NCBI RefSeq assembly: GCF_015291745.1
Contig: NZ_CP030059.1
Coordinates: 5,917,501 to 5,981,500 of the forward strand
DNA from: Bradyrhizobium sp. CCBAU 53351
GTDB lineage: Bacteria > Pseudomonadota > Alphaproteobacteria > Rhizobiales > Xanthobacteraceae
Direction of reading: 5' to 3'
Length of the DNA: 64,000 nt
Shown: one piece after another, positions 8,875 to 17,240 of the stretch
How the letters are laid out: every line of letters begins with the position of its first letter
Numbering within the stretch: position 1 is the first letter of the stretch
The notes under the pieces: generated by a model
What the model saw: the letters and a program-made list of their open reading frames with translations, nothing else
The model's database searches: none
Told to the model about the DNA's origin: nothing
Position numbers and translations under genes: made by a program

Positions 8875-8957
8875 CGCATCCTCCCGCAGAGCCGCGCCAT
8901 TGAGGCACCGGAACTTGGCGGGAATTGGAACCGGCAGGATTGCCGAAAGTTCCCGGT

Positions 8958-10382
8958 CTACGCCTCGGGCACAATCTTGCCGGGATTGAAGATGTTGAGC
9001 GGATCGAGGGCCTTCTTCAGGGCCCGCATCGCATCCAGTGCCTCGGGGCCGAGCTCCGCCTTCAGATATTTCTGCTTGCCCTGGCCGATCCCGTGCTCGC
9101 CGGTGCAGGTGCCGTCCATGGCCTGCGCGCGCTCGACCAGGCGATGCATGAACTCTTCGCCGCGCGCCATCTCGGCGGCGTCGTTGGTGTCGCAGACCAG
9201 GGAGCAATGGAAATTGCCATCGCCGACATGGCCGACGATCGGCGACAGCAGGTTGAGCCGCTTGAGATCCTCCTCGGTCTCGCTGACGCACTCGGCAAGG
9301 CGAGAGATCGGCACGCAGACGTCGGTCGCGACCACGCCGATGCTGTCGCCGGGCCGCAGCGCCTTCACGGACCAATAGGCGTCGTGCCGCGCCTGCCACA
9401 GTTTGGTGCGGTCCTCCGGCTTGGTGGTCCAGGAGAAATCGCCGCCGCCGCAATCTTTCGCGATCTCGCCGAAGGCCTTGGACTGTTCGGCGACCTCGAT
9501 CTCGCTACCGTGGAATTCCATCAGAAGCAGCGGCGTCTCCGGCAGCGTCAGCTTCGAATAGGCGTTGCAGGCTTGCACCTGCGCGGCGTTGAGCAGCTCG
9601 ATACGCGCCACGGGAATGCCGGTCTGGATCGCCAGGATGACGGCCTGACAGGCCCCGTGCACGGTCTCGAACGACACCGCGCCGGCCGCGATCGTCTCGG
9701 GAATGCCGCGCAGGCGGATGGTCAATTCCGAGATGATGCCGAGCGTGCCTTCCGCACCGACGAACAGATGGGTGAGGTCGTAGCCCGCCGATGACTTCTT
9801 GGCGCGCGTGCCCGTGGTGATGATCTCGCCGTCGCCGCGTACCACCTTCAACGCCAGCACGCTGTCGCGCATGGTGCCGTAGCGCACCGCATTGGTGCCG
9901 GAGGCGCGGGTCGAGGCCATGCCGCCCAGCGAGGCATCCGCGCCGGGATCGATCGGGAAGAACAGGCCCTGGTCGCGCAGGTGCTCGTTGAGCGCCTTGC
10001 GGGTCACGCCGGGCTGGATCACGCAGTCGAGGTCCTCGGCATGCACCGCGAGCACCTTGTTCATGTCGCGCAGGTCGATCGAGATACCGCCGGCGGGCGC
10101 GTTGACCTGGCCCTCCAGCGAGGTGCCGGTGCCGAAGGGAATGACCGGGACGCCGTTCTTGGCGCAGATCCGCACCACGTCCTGGATGTCGGCGGTCTCC
10201 TGCGCCATCACCACGCCATCCGGCGGCTGGTTGGGGATCCAGGTGGTGGTATGGCCGTGCTGCTCGCGCACGGCCTGCGAGGTGATGAGGCGGTTGCCGA
10301 AGCGTGCGGCGAGTTGCTCCAGCGCGCTCGCGAGGGCTTTCGGCTCCGGCCGCGGCGGATTATTGGTGATGGTCGTACCCAC
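8958..10382 (-). CDS. FAD-linked D-lactate/2-hydroxyglutarate-type dehydrogenase (GlcD/DLD family)
   Basis: Predicted 474-residue flavoprotein oxidising a D-2-hydroxyacid, probably D-lactate, D-glycolate or D-2-hydroxyglutarate, with electrons passed to cytochrome or quinone. The PCMH-type FAD domain shows 'PFGTGTSLEGQV' (near residue 90) and 'IDPGADASLGGMASTRASGT'. The C-terminal oxidase domain ends with the family signature 'TGEHGIGQGKQKYL' and 'LDPLNIFNPGKIVPE'. The length is normal for the family. Translation probably starts at the GTG at 10382, because GGGAGGA lies 7 bases upstream and no ATG occurs before the FAD domain. It is divergently arranged with the thioesterase gene, with 85 bases between them. 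Confidence 0.88.
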   Translation of the reverse strand: MGTTITNNPPRPEPKALASALEQLAARFGNRLITSQAVREQHGHTTTWIPNQPPDGVVMAQETADIQDVVRICAKNGVPVIPFGTGTSLEGQVNAPAGGISIDLRDMNKVLAVHAEDLDCVIQPGVTRKALNEHLRDQGLFFPIDPGADASLGGMASTRASGTNAVRYGTMRDSVLALKVVRGDGEIITTGTRAKKSSAGYDLTHLFVGAEGTLGIISELTIRLRGIPETIAAGAVSFETVHGACQAVILAIQTGIPVARIELLNAAQVQACNAYSKLTLPETPLLLMEFHGSEIEVAEQSKAFGEIAKDCGGGDFSWTTKPEDRTKLWQARHDAYWSVKALRPGDSIGVVATDVCVPISRLAECVSETEEDLKRLNLLSPIVGHVGDGNFHCSLVCDTNDAAEMARGEEFMHRLVERAQAMDGTCTGEHGIGQGKQKYLKAELGPEALDAMRALKKALDPLNIFNPGKIVPEA

Positions 10383-10467
10383 GGAATTCCTCCCGACAGA
10401 AGAACCGTGGCAAAGGACATAAAGCCGGTCAAGTCAAGCGACCGGACGCATAGCTTGGGAAGGAAAC

Positions 10468-10974
10468 ATGCCGGAGACTGCCGCCTCGACGCCCAAAGCA
10501 GAGCCGTTCCGCGCCGCGATCATGCAGATCGAGCCGCAATGGATCGACTACAACGGCCATCTCAACATGGCCTATTACAACGTGATGTTCGACCGCGCGA
10601 TCGACCAGCTCTGGAGCGAGCTCGGGATCGGGCCCACCTATATGAAGGAGCGCGGCGGCTCGACCTTCACGGCCGAATGCCATGTGCGCTATCTGCGCGA
10701 AATCCACCTCGGCGATCCCGTGCAGATCCTGGTGTGGTTGCTGGAAGCCGACGACAAGCGGCTGCATACATTCGAGGAGATGCGGCACGCGACCGAGGGC
10801 TGGCTGTCGGCGACGTCCGAGAACATGTCGCTGCACATGGACATGAATGCGCGGCGCGTTGCGCCGTTTCCGCCCGATATCAGCGAGCGCATCGCTGCGG
10901 TCACAAAGGCCCACAGCGCGGTCCCGCGCCCCGAGGGCATCGGCCGGAACGTGGCGATGCCCTCGAAGCGCTAA
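10468..10974 (+). CDS. Hot-dog fold acyl-CoA thioesterase (4HBT family)
   Basis: Predicted 168-residue cytosolic thioesterase of the 4-hydroxybenzoyl-CoA thioesterase/YbgC superfamily. The signature is 'WIDYNGHLNMAYYNVMFDRA' at about residues 28-47, in which the Asp/Asn-Gly-His segment lies at the active site. It is followed by 'CHVRYLREIHLGDPVQI' and 'FEEMRHATEG', the central helix and strands of the hot-dog fold. AAGGAAAC precedes the ATG. The acyl-CoA substrate cannot be read from sequence; relatives act on betainyl-CoA, aromatic and short-chain acyl-CoAs. No acyl-CoA metabolic genes flank it. Confidence 0.82.
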   Translation: MPETAASTPKAEPFRAAIMQIEPQWIDYNGHLNMAYYNVMFDRAIDQLWSELGIGPTYMKERGGSTFTAECHVRYLREIHLGDPVQILVWLLEADDKRLHTFEEMRHATEGWLSATSENMSLHMDMNARRVAPFPPDISERIAAVTKAHSAVPRPEGIGRNVAMPSKR

Positions 10975-10977
10975 GCG

Positions 10978-11151
10978 CTATACCCTGTTGCGGCCGCGGG
11001 CCAAGCCGACCACGGCCGAGACCAGGAACAGAACGACCGCGATGAAGAAGATGATCTTGGCGATCTCGATCGAAGCGCCGGCGACGCCGCCGAAGCCCAG
11101 GATGCCGGCGATCAGTGCGATAACCAGAAACGTCACAACCCAGCCTAGCAT
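10978..11151 (-). CDS. Small DUF1328/YtjA-family membrane protein
   Basis: Predicted 57-residue inner-membrane protein. It begins MLGWVVTFLVIALIAGILGF and has two hydrophobic helices separated by 'GGVAGASIEIAKI', ending in 'VVGLARGRNRV'. This is the characteristic layout of the DUF1328 family, small proteins frequently induced by envelope or general stress; their molecular role is not established. The ATG at 11151 was chosen because the 43 codons upstream are Arg/Pro-rich and lack protein character. It converges with the thioesterase gene; only 3 bases separate their stops. Confidence 0.82.
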   Translation of the reverse strand: MLGWVVTFLVIALIAGILGFGGVAGASIEIAKIIFFIAVVLFLVSAVVGLARGRNRV

Positions 11152-11386
11152 GGTCAAACCCTCGTCTTGATGTTGTCTGCGTCGACGCGGCTCGCCGCGC
11201 CACTTGCCCAGACAATCTCGAGGCGGGAACGATGGTTCCGGGCCCTGCAACAGCGAAATTCGCGGCTCGCGAAGGAACAAATTGACCTGCCGCGCACGTG
11301 GAAAACCTGTTTTCGCCGCCCCATATAGGCACCATCCCTGTTAGAAGGCTCCCTCCCGTCACCCCGCGGTGTCATCGTGGGGCCAA

Positions 11387-13993
11387 ATGATTCGCATGAC
11401 CGAGCCGAGCAAGATCACTGGCGTACCCGACCACCAGCCCGCAGCCGGCGGCATCGCCGCGCGTGCGCGCGCCTCGGTGGGCCCGAAATACCTGTCCGGG
11501 CTCAATCCGGAGCAGCGCGAAGCGGTGGAGACGCTGGACGGCCCGGTCCTGGTGCTGGCCGGCGCCGGCACCGGCAAGACCCGCGTGCTGACGACGCGTA
11601 TCGCCCATATCCTGAGCCAGGGCCGCGCCCGCCCCGCCGAGATCCTGTCGGTGACCTTCACCAACAAGGCCGCGCGCGAGATGAAGCACCGGCTCGGCCA
11701 GATGCTCGGCCATGCGGTGGAGGGCATGCCCTGGCTCGGCACCTTCCACTCCATCGGCGGCCGCATCCTGCGCGTCCATGCCGAGCTCGCGCAGCTCAAG
11801 TCGAACTTCACCGTGCTCGACGTCGACGATCAGGTCCGGCTCTTGAAGCAACTGCTTCAAGCCGAGAGCATCGACGACAAGCGCTGGCCGGCGCGCATGC
11901 TGGCCGGCCTGATCGACGGCTGGAAGAACCGTGGCCTGATGCCCTCGCAGGTGCCCTCGGGTGAAGCCGCCATGTTCGCCAACGGCAAGGGCGGCAAGCT
12001 CTATGCGAGCTATCAGGAGCGGCTGAAGATCCTGAACGCGGCCGATTTCGGCGATCTCCTGCTGGAGAATATCCGCATCTTCCGCGAGCACCCGGATATT
12101 TTGCGGCAGTACCAGCAGCGCTTCAAATTCATTCTGGTCGACGAGTACCAGGATACGAACGTCGCACAATATCTGTGGCTGCGGCTGCTGTCGCAGGCGC
12201 CGTCGGATTCGTCCTTCACCTCTCCCCGCGCACGGGGAGAGGTCGCATCGCCCGGCAGCGCAATTGCGCGCCTGAGCGATGCGGGTGAGGAGGACTCTCC
12301 GCAAGCTGAACCCGTGAAGACAACCCCTCTCCCCATGCAGGACGGGGAGAGAGAGCAGAAGCCTCACGTCAAGAACATCTGCTGCGTCGGCGACGACGAC
12401 CAGTCGATCTATGGCTGGCGCGGCGCCGAGGTGGACAACATCCTGCGCTTCGACCACGATTTCCCGGGCGCCAAGGTCATTCGCCTGGAGCGCAACTACC
12501 GCTCGACCGGGCACATCCTCGCCGCCGCCTCGCATCTGATCGCGCACAACGAAGGCCGGCTCGGCAAGACGCTGCGCACCGAGGACCAGGACGGCGAGAA
12601 GGTCACGGTCACAGGCTCGTGGGATTCCGAAGAGGAAGCCCGCGGCATCGGCGAGGAGATCGAGCAGATCCAGCGCAAGGGCGAGAAGCTCAACGAGATC
12701 GCGATCCTGGTGCGCGCGTCCTACCAGATGCGCGAGTTCGAAGACCGCTTCGTCACGCTCGGCCTGCCCTATCGCGTCATCGGCGGCCCGCGCTTCTACG
12801 AGCGCGCCGAAATCCGCGACGCGCTGGCCTATTTGCGCGTCATCAACTCCCCGGCCGACGACCTCGCCTTCGAGCGTATCGTCAACGTCCCGAAGCGCGG
12901 CCTCGGCGATGCCACCGTGCAGATGCTGCACGACCACGCCCGCAAGCGCCGCATTCCCCTGTTCGAGGCGGCCCGCGCGGTGGTCGAGACCGACGAGCTG
13001 AAGCCGAAGGCGCGCGGCTCGCTTCGCGACGTCGTCGCGCAGTTCGACCGCTGGCGCGCCCAGCGCGAGGTCACCGCCCACACCGATCTCGCCCAGATCG
13101 TGCTCGACGAGAGCGGCTACACCGAGATGTGGCAGAAGGACCGTTCGGCCGACGCCGCGGGCCGGCTGGAGAATTTGAAAGAACTCGTGCGCTCGATGGA
13201 AGAGTTCGAGAACCTGCAAGGGTTCCTGGAGCACATCTCGCTGGTGATGGACCGCGACAGCGGTGCCGACGAGGACGCGGTGTCGCTGATGACGCTGCAT
13301 TCGGCCAAAGGGCTCGAATTCGACAACGTGTTCCTGCCCGGCTGGGAGGAAGGCCTGTTCCCGAGCCAGCGCACGCTTGACGAACAGGGCCGCGCGGGCC
13401 TCGAAGAGGAGCGCCGGCTCGGCCATGTCGGCCTGACCCGCGCCCGCCGCCGCGCCATGATCTATTTCGCGACCAACCGGCGCATCCATGGCACCTGGTC
13501 GACCACGATCCCCTCGCGCTTCCTCGACGAATTGCCGGCGGCCAATGTCGAGATCACGGAGTCCAAAGGCGGTTCGGCCTGGGGCGGCACCGGCGGCTAC
13601 GGCGCCTCGCGCTTCGACGACATGGAGGCGTTCGGCTCGACCTATTCGACGCCGGGCTGGCAGCGCGCCCAGGCCAACCGCAACCGCGGCGGCGGACGCA
13701 ATGGCGGCGGCGGAAGCGGCGGCTTCGAGGAAGAAGCCGCGACGTTCTCCTCCTCGTCATCCGGACCGGATTTCGGCAGCTTCTCCTCGCGCCGTCGCGC
13801 TCCCCTGACGATCGAGGGCGAGCTGGTCGCCAAATCGACCGGCACGACGTCCGAATTCTCGCTGGCAGACCGCGTCTTCCACCAGAAATTCGGCTACGGC
13901 CGCGTCACCAAGATCGACGGCAACAAGCTCACCATCGCCTTCGACAAGGCCGGCGAGAAGAAGGTCGTGGACAGTTTTGTGCAGCGGGCGTGA
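11387..13993 (+). CDS. uvrD: UvrD/PcrA-type ATP-dependent DNA helicase with in-frame repeat insertion
   Basis: Predicted 868-residue superfamily 1A 3'-5' helicase used in nucleotide excision and mismatch repair. Motifs, numbered from the ATG at 11387: Walker A LAGAGTGKTR (about 57-66), 'TFTNKAAREMKHRL' (motif Ia), DEYQDTN (about 252, motif II), GDDDQSIYGWRGAE (motif III), 'LERNYRSTGHILAAASHLI' (motif IV), 'LMTLHSAKGLEFDNVFLPG' (V) and 'EERRLGHVGLTRARR' (VI). A Gly-rich linker precedes a C-terminal PcrA-type tudor-like domain ('VFHQKFGYGRVTKIDGNKL'). Between motifs II and III about 48 extra residues (about 277-324) are encoded by a palindromic repeat. The start is uncertain between ATG 11387 and ATG 11396. 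Confidence 0.93.
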   Translation: MIRMTEPSKITGVPDHQPAAGGIAARARASVGPKYLSGLNPEQREAVETLDGPVLVLAGAGTGKTRVLTTRIAHILSQGRARPAEILSVTFTNKAAREMKHRLGQMLGHAVEGMPWLGTFHSIGGRILRVHAELAQLKSNFTVLDVDDQVRLLKQLLQAESIDDKRWPARMLAGLIDGWKNRGLMPSQVPSGEAAMFANGKGGKLYASYQERLKILNAADFGDLLLENIRIFREHPDILRQYQQRFKFILVDEYQDTNVAQYLWLRLLSQAPSDSSFTSPRARGEVASPGSAIARLSDAGEEDSPQAEPVKTTPLPMQDGEREQKPHVKNICCVGDDDQSIYGWRGAEVDNILRFDHDFPGAKVIRLERNYRSTGHILAAASHLIAHNEGRLGKTLRTEDQDGEKVTVTGSWDSEEEARGIGEEIEQIQRKGEKLNEIAILVRASYQMREFEDRFVTLGLPYRVIGGPRFYERAEIRDALAYLRVINSPADDLAFERIVNVPKRGLGDATVQMLHDHARKRRIPLFEAARAVVETDELKPKARGSLRDVVAQFDRWRAQREVTAHTDLAQIVLDESGYTEMWQKDRSADAAGRLENLKELVRSMEEFENLQGFLEHISLVMDRDSGADEDAVSLMTLHSAKGLEFDNVFLPGWEEGLFPSQRTLDEQGRAGLEEERRLGHVGLTRARRRAMIYFATNRRIHGTWSTTIPSRFLDELPAANVEITESKGGSAWGGTGGYGASRFDDMEAFGSTYSTPGWQRAQANRNRGGGRNGGGGSGGFEEEAATFSSSSSGPDFGSFSSRRRAPLTIEGELVAKSTGTTSEFSLADRVFHQKFGYGRVTKIDGNKLTIAFDKAGEKKVVDSFVQRA
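12215..12355. repeat. Palindromic repeat inserted in frame in uvrD
   Basis: The block contains three nested inverted repeats. CCTCTCCCCG (12219-12228) pairs with CGGGGAGAGG (12233-12242). CGCATCGC (12244-12251) pairs with GCGATGCG (12276-12283) around the perfect palindrome GCGCAATTGCGC (12258-12269). CTCTCCCC (12327-12334) pairs with GGGGAGAG (12344-12351), and the outermost arms can also pair with each other. This is the layout of intergenic mosaic elements of rhizobia. Here it is translated, with no stop codon, into a polar loop between helicase motifs II and III. Confidence 0.8.
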
Positions 13994-14003
13994 GGCCTGC
14001 GAT

Positions 14004-14288
14004 ATGGCCCAATACGTTGCTGTCATCGAGGACACCGATCCCGAAGCCGTCAGCTTGTGGTTTCCGGACCTGCCCGGCTGCATTTCCGGCGGCGACGACG
14101 TCGACGAGGCCCTGGAGAATGCTCCAGAGGCCCTCGCATTCTATGCACAGGAGCTTGGCGCCGACGGCCGCCGGCTTCCTCCGCCGCGGACGCTGGACGA
14201 GCTCAGGGCCGATCCGGAGTTCGCCGACGACCTGGGAAACCACACCGTCGTCCTGATCGAATGGCCACCCCTCGACACCGCCGAGTGA
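14004..14288 (+). CDS. HicB-like antitoxin-family protein without HicA partner
   Basis: Predicted 94-residue protein with the HicB partial RNase-H-like fold: 'QYVAVIEDTDPEAVSLWFPD', then LPGCISGGDDVDEALENAPEA, the usual 'PDLPGC...A...GD..EEAL' pattern of the family. HicB proteins normally neutralise the mRNA interferase HicA and autoregulate the operon through a C-terminal DNA-binding domain. Here the C-terminus ('NHTVVLIEWPPLDTAE') has no obvious helix-turn-helix or ribbon-helix-helix, and no short dsRBD-like HicA frame lies next to it. It may be an orphan or a regulator of something else. The ATG at 14004 lies 10 bases after the helicase stop. Confidence 0.75.
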   Translation: MAQYVAVIEDTDPEAVSLWFPDLPGCISGGDDVDEALENAPEALAFYAQELGADGRRLPPPRTLDELRADPEFADDLGNHTVVLIEWPPLDTAE

Positions 14289-14376
14289 GGACTGTTCGCC
14301 GCACTCCCCTGGCCTTCGACGGTTCTCCTCCGAACAGGTCTTGACCATCGCGAACTTCCCCGTATCAGATAAAGCC

Positions 14377-14793
14377 ATGGTCCGGGGCTCCATCACACTG
14401 ATCTTGCTGACATTGGGGATGCCGTCGCTCAGCGCGGCGGAGACCATGAGCTTTGGCGATTCGATCGGAAAGCTGGCGGCGAGCTGCGGCGCGGAAATCG
14501 TCGCCAATTGCCGTGGTGTCAACCCGGACTCGACCCGCCTGAAGGAGTGCCTGTCGCGCAACCGCGACGTGCTGTCCCCGCAGTGCCAGAGCGACTATCT
14601 CGGCGCCTTCGACGCCATCCAGAAGCGCGTTGCCGCGCGCGTTACCGTGGCGAATGCCTGCCAGCGCGAGATCGTCAAGGTCTGCGGCGGCTCGACCAAG
14701 GAGACCAGCAAGTCGATCCCCTGCCTGGTTTCGACCCCCAAGGGCATCAGCAACAACTGCCTGAAGGCCGTCGACGACGCGGGGTATCGCTGA
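14377..14793 (+). CDS. Exported Cys-rich repeat protein (GLG1-like repeats)
   Basis: Predicted 138-residue periplasmic protein. The ATG at 14377 begins MVRGSITLILLTLGMPSLSA, a clear signal peptide; an in-frame TTG further upstream (14341) is rejected. The mature part has eight cysteines in a repeated pattern: 'SCGAEIVANCRGV', 'LKECLSRNRDVLSPQC', 'NACQREIVKVCGG' and 'IPCLVSTPKGISNNC'. This resembles the cysteine-rich GLG1 repeat found in bacterial periplasmic proteins of unknown function; disulfide-bonded pairs are likely. Its stop overlaps the start of the OmpA-like gene as TGATG, so the two are probably translationally coupled and may act together at the envelope. Confidence 0.75.
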   Translation: MVRGSITLILLTLGMPSLSAAETMSFGDSIGKLAASCGAEIVANCRGVNPDSTRLKECLSRNRDVLSPQCQSDYLGAFDAIQKRVAARVTVANACQREIVKVCGGSTKETSKSIPCLVSTPKGISNNCLKAVDDAGYR

Positions 14794-15464
14794 TGCGCGC
14801 GACGAGGCTCTACATTGCCGGACCGGCCCTCGCGTTTGGCCTCGCTTGGCTCGCGGGCACAGCCGTCGCGCAGACGGCGGCGCCGACCCGCGACGACATC
14901 GTCGGCAAGCTCAACCATCTCGAAGAGCCCGGCGAGGTCGATCTCCCCGCGCTGAAGACGCAGGTGATGGAGCGCGCCAAGGCCAGGATCAAGAATGATC
15001 CCGGTCCGGTGAACCGGCCGCCGATCGCGCCTGATCTCGCAAAGCTGCCCGCCTTCAACGCGCAGATCCAGTTCGATGCCGACACGCCGATCATCCAGCC
15101 GGCATCCTACCAGACCGTCGGCCGCATCGCGGACGCGCTGGTTCATTCCTCGCTGCTGCCTTACACGTTCCTGATCGTCGGCCACGTCGAATCCAATTCG
15201 AAGACGCGCGAGGCCAATGCGATCCTGAGCCAGCGCCGCGCGGACGCGATCCGCGACGTGCTGGTGAACACCTTCAAGATCTCGACCAAGCGGCTGCATC
15301 CGATCGGCCTCGGCGAGGAGCAGTTTCTCGACCGCGCCAAGCCGACGTCGGCCGTCAACGGCCAGTTGCAAATCCTGACCTATGCCAAGGTGCCCGAGGA
15401 GGCGCCTGCGCGTCCGGCCGCAGTGCCCGCGCCTGCGGCGAAAAAGCCCGCCAAGAAGCGCTGA
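14793..15464 (+). CDS. OmpA-family (OmpA/MotB C-terminal-like) protein
   Basis: Predicted 223-residue exported protein. Residues 1-26 form a signal peptide (MRATRLYIAGPALAFGLAWL...AVAQ). The C-terminal half carries an OmpA-like peptidoglycan-binding domain: 'IQFDADTPIIQPASYQTVGR', 'FLIVGHVESNSKTREANAIL', 'SQRRADAIRDVLVNTFKI' and 'LHPIGLGEEQFL'. The usual 'GHTD' of this domain is GHVES here, so the Asp contacting diaminopimelate is replaced, which may weaken or alter peptidoglycan binding. The tail is Ala/Pro/Lys-rich. The ATG at 14793 uses the last base of the preceding stop codon. Confidence 0.8.
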   Translation: MRATRLYIAGPALAFGLAWLAGTAVAQTAAPTRDDIVGKLNHLEEPGEVDLPALKTQVMERAKARIKNDPGPVNRPPIAPDLAKLPAFNAQIQFDADTPIIQPASYQTVGRIADALVHSSLLPYTFLIVGHVESNSKTREANAILSQRRADAIRDVLVNTFKISTKRLHPIGLGEEQFLDRAKPTSAVNGQLQILTYAKVPEEAPARPAAVPAPAAKKPAKKR

Positions 15465-15634
15465 GCACACGGGCTTCGCACCCGGTGGAACCCTTTGAAG
15501 TCCTGATCGTTTTGTAACCTGTCCGGGGCGCACCCATACGGCTTTGCGCGACAAAAGCGCCGGTTTGTGCACCGCCCTGTCCAGTGCTATAGCCACTGTT
15601 CGCCCTTCCCGATCCCGTGCTGCATGAGACCAAA

Positions 15635-16153
15635 ATGGGTGGCATTTTTCAGCGCCAACTTGCCGTTTACGTCGAGTACCATCGCGATCCCCGGAATACG
15701 GCGATGCATGTGGTCGGTATTCTTCTGTTGTTCACCGGCGCGGTGATGCCGCTGACGCTGGTCCGGCTTCCGCTGTTCGGTTTCGATGTCAGCCTGGCGG
15801 TGATCCTGGCCTTGCCGGTGCTGATCTATTGGCTGCTGCTGGATGTGGCGCTCGGGATCGGCATTCTGGCTGTTTCCATCGTGCTGTTTTCGGTGGCGAC
15901 GACGATTGCGGCGCAGGTCAGCACTGCGACGATGTGGGCGATTTTCGCCGCGCTGGTGGCGCTCGGCCTCGCCGCGCAGACCATCGGCCACAAGGTTTTT
16001 GAGGGCCGCGAAGCCTCGCTGTTCACTTTTCCTTCGCATCTTTTGCTTGGACCGATGTTCGTCATGGCAAAATTATTCATTGCATTGGGCTTCCGTCGCG
16101 ACCTTGCCGCGATTCTGGCGCCTCTTCCGGCGAATTCCCTTTCAACCCGATAG
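15635..16153 (+). CDS. Mpo1-like (DUF962) membrane protein
   Basis: Predicted 172-residue inner-membrane protein with four hydrophobic helices. The family's conserved metal-ligand pattern is present: 'EYHRDPRNTAMHVVGI' near the N-terminus and 'QTIGHKVFEGREASLF' towards the C-terminus. Yeast Mpo1 is an iron-dependent dioxygenase that shortens 2-hydroxy fatty acids by one carbon; bacterial members are presumed related, but that activity has not been shown for this gene. The start is ATG 15635 rather than GTG 15617 because the conserved region begins at once. The SDR gene starts 28 bases after its stop, suggesting an operon. Confidence 0.75.
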   Translation: MGGIFQRQLAVYVEYHRDPRNTAMHVVGILLLFTGAVMPLTLVRLPLFGFDVSLAVILALPVLIYWLLLDVALGIGILAVSIVLFSVATTIAAQVSTATMWAIFAALVALGLAAQTIGHKVFEGREASLFTFPSHLLLGPMFVMAKLFIALGFRRDLAAILAPLPANSLSTR

Positions 16154-16181
16154 TTCTAGAAGCGAAACAGCAACCTTCTGC

Positions 16182-17213
16182 ATGGCTCTCGTCCTGGTTA
16201 CCGGTGGCAGTGGCTTCATCGGACATCATCTCGTCGAAGCGCTCCGCGCCCGTGGGCAGCGGGTGCGCGTTCTCGATGTCCGCGCGCCGGCCGCGGGGAA
16301 CACTGACGTCGAACACGTGCAGGGTTCGGTGCTTGACGGCGCCGCGGTCGATGCTGCGATCGCCGGGGTCGATCAGGTCTATCACCTCGCCGGTCTGCCC
16401 GGCATGTGGGTCGCCAACAAGCAGGACTTTCACGAGGTCAATTGCCGCGGCACCGAGATCGTGCTTGCGGCCGCGATGAAGCGCGGCGTGTCGCGCTTCC
16501 TGCACTGTTCGACCGAATCGATCCTGTTCCCCTATTCCGACCTGAACGGCGTCCCCGCGGAAGAAGCGTTGCAGCCGGCCGATGCCATGCCGGGCGCCTA
16601 TACGCGCTCGAAGTCGCTCGCCGAACATTGCGCCGCAAAGGCCGCGGCCGATGGCTTTCCGCTCGTGATCGGCACGCCGACCATGCCGATCGGTGCCGCC
16701 GACCACAGCCTGACGCCGCCGACCGCGATGCTCTGGTACTTCCTGCAGAAGAAGGTGCAGCCGCATCTCAACTTCCTGGTCAACCTCGTCGACGTTCGCG
16801 ACGTTGCCATGGGCCTGGTGCTGACCATGGAGCGCGGCCGCCTCGGCCAGCGCTACATTCTCGGCGGGGACTGCGTCCCACTCGGACGCATCCTGCGGAT
16901 GATGTCGGCGATGAGCGGCCGCCGGCAGTTTCCGGTCGTCGTCCCCGGCAAGATCGCCGAGCTCTCCGCGATCATGCTGGAATACATCTCCGATCAATTC
17001 ACGCGCCGGCCGCCCAACGGCACCGCCGAGGGCGTGCGCATCGCGCTCGCCGCGAGCGATCTTTCGATCGGCAAAGCCCGTAACGAGCTCGGCTATTCGC
17101 CGCGTCCGATCGAGCCGGTGCTGCGCGAAACCATCACCCATCTGCTCGCCCGCAACGGCCAGCAGCCCACCGGCGCCATCGAGCATCGCGCGCTCTCCTC
17201 GCGCGCTGGCTGA
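16182..17213 (+). CDS. NAD-dependent epimerase/dehydratase (extended SDR)
   Basis: Predicted 343-residue extended short-chain dehydrogenase. The dinucleotide motif TGGSGFIG is at about residues 6-13, 'VYHLAGLPGMWV' gives the sheet-4 motif, 'FLHCSTESILF' the catalytic Ser/Thr region, and AYTRSKSLAEH the YxxxK pair. The architecture resembles hopanoid-associated sugar epimerases (HpnA-like) and sterol-dehydrogenase-like SDRs; the substrate is unknown. The open frame upstream, overlapping the Mpo1-like gene, is not coding; ATG 16182 immediately precedes the Rossmann strand. It sits between Mpo1-like and ICMT-family genes, which suggests lipid or isoprenoid modification. Confidence 0.85.
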   Translation: MALVLVTGGSGFIGHHLVEALRARGQRVRVLDVRAPAAGNTDVEHVQGSVLDGAAVDAAIAGVDQVYHLAGLPGMWVANKQDFHEVNCRGTEIVLAAAMKRGVSRFLHCSTESILFPYSDLNGVPAEEALQPADAMPGAYTRSKSLAEHCAAKAAADGFPLVIGTPTMPIGAADHSLTPPTAMLWYFLQKKVQPHLNFLVNLVDVRDVAMGLVLTMERGRLGQRYILGGDCVPLGRILRMMSAMSGRRQFPVVVPGKIAELSAIMLEYISDQFTRRPPNGTAEGVRIALAASDLSIGKARNELGYSPRPIEPVLRETITHLLARNGQQPTGAIEHRALSSRAG

Positions 17214-17240
17214 AGCCGCCGCCTAACGCAAAGAACCTTC

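Noticed and set aside
8875..9453. N-terminal extension of the Spy-like gene
   Set aside because: The open frame continues 193 codons upstream, but that part overlaps the oxidase gene and precedes a clear signal peptide.
12215..12355. Possible frameshift or sequencing artefact in uvrD
   Set aside because: Both flanks of the inserted block are in the same frame and all helicase motifs continue, so it is a true in-frame insertion.
14289..14376. HicA toxin next to the HicB-like gene
   Set aside because: The short gap has no frame long enough for a HicA of about 60 residues, and the preceding gene is the helicase.
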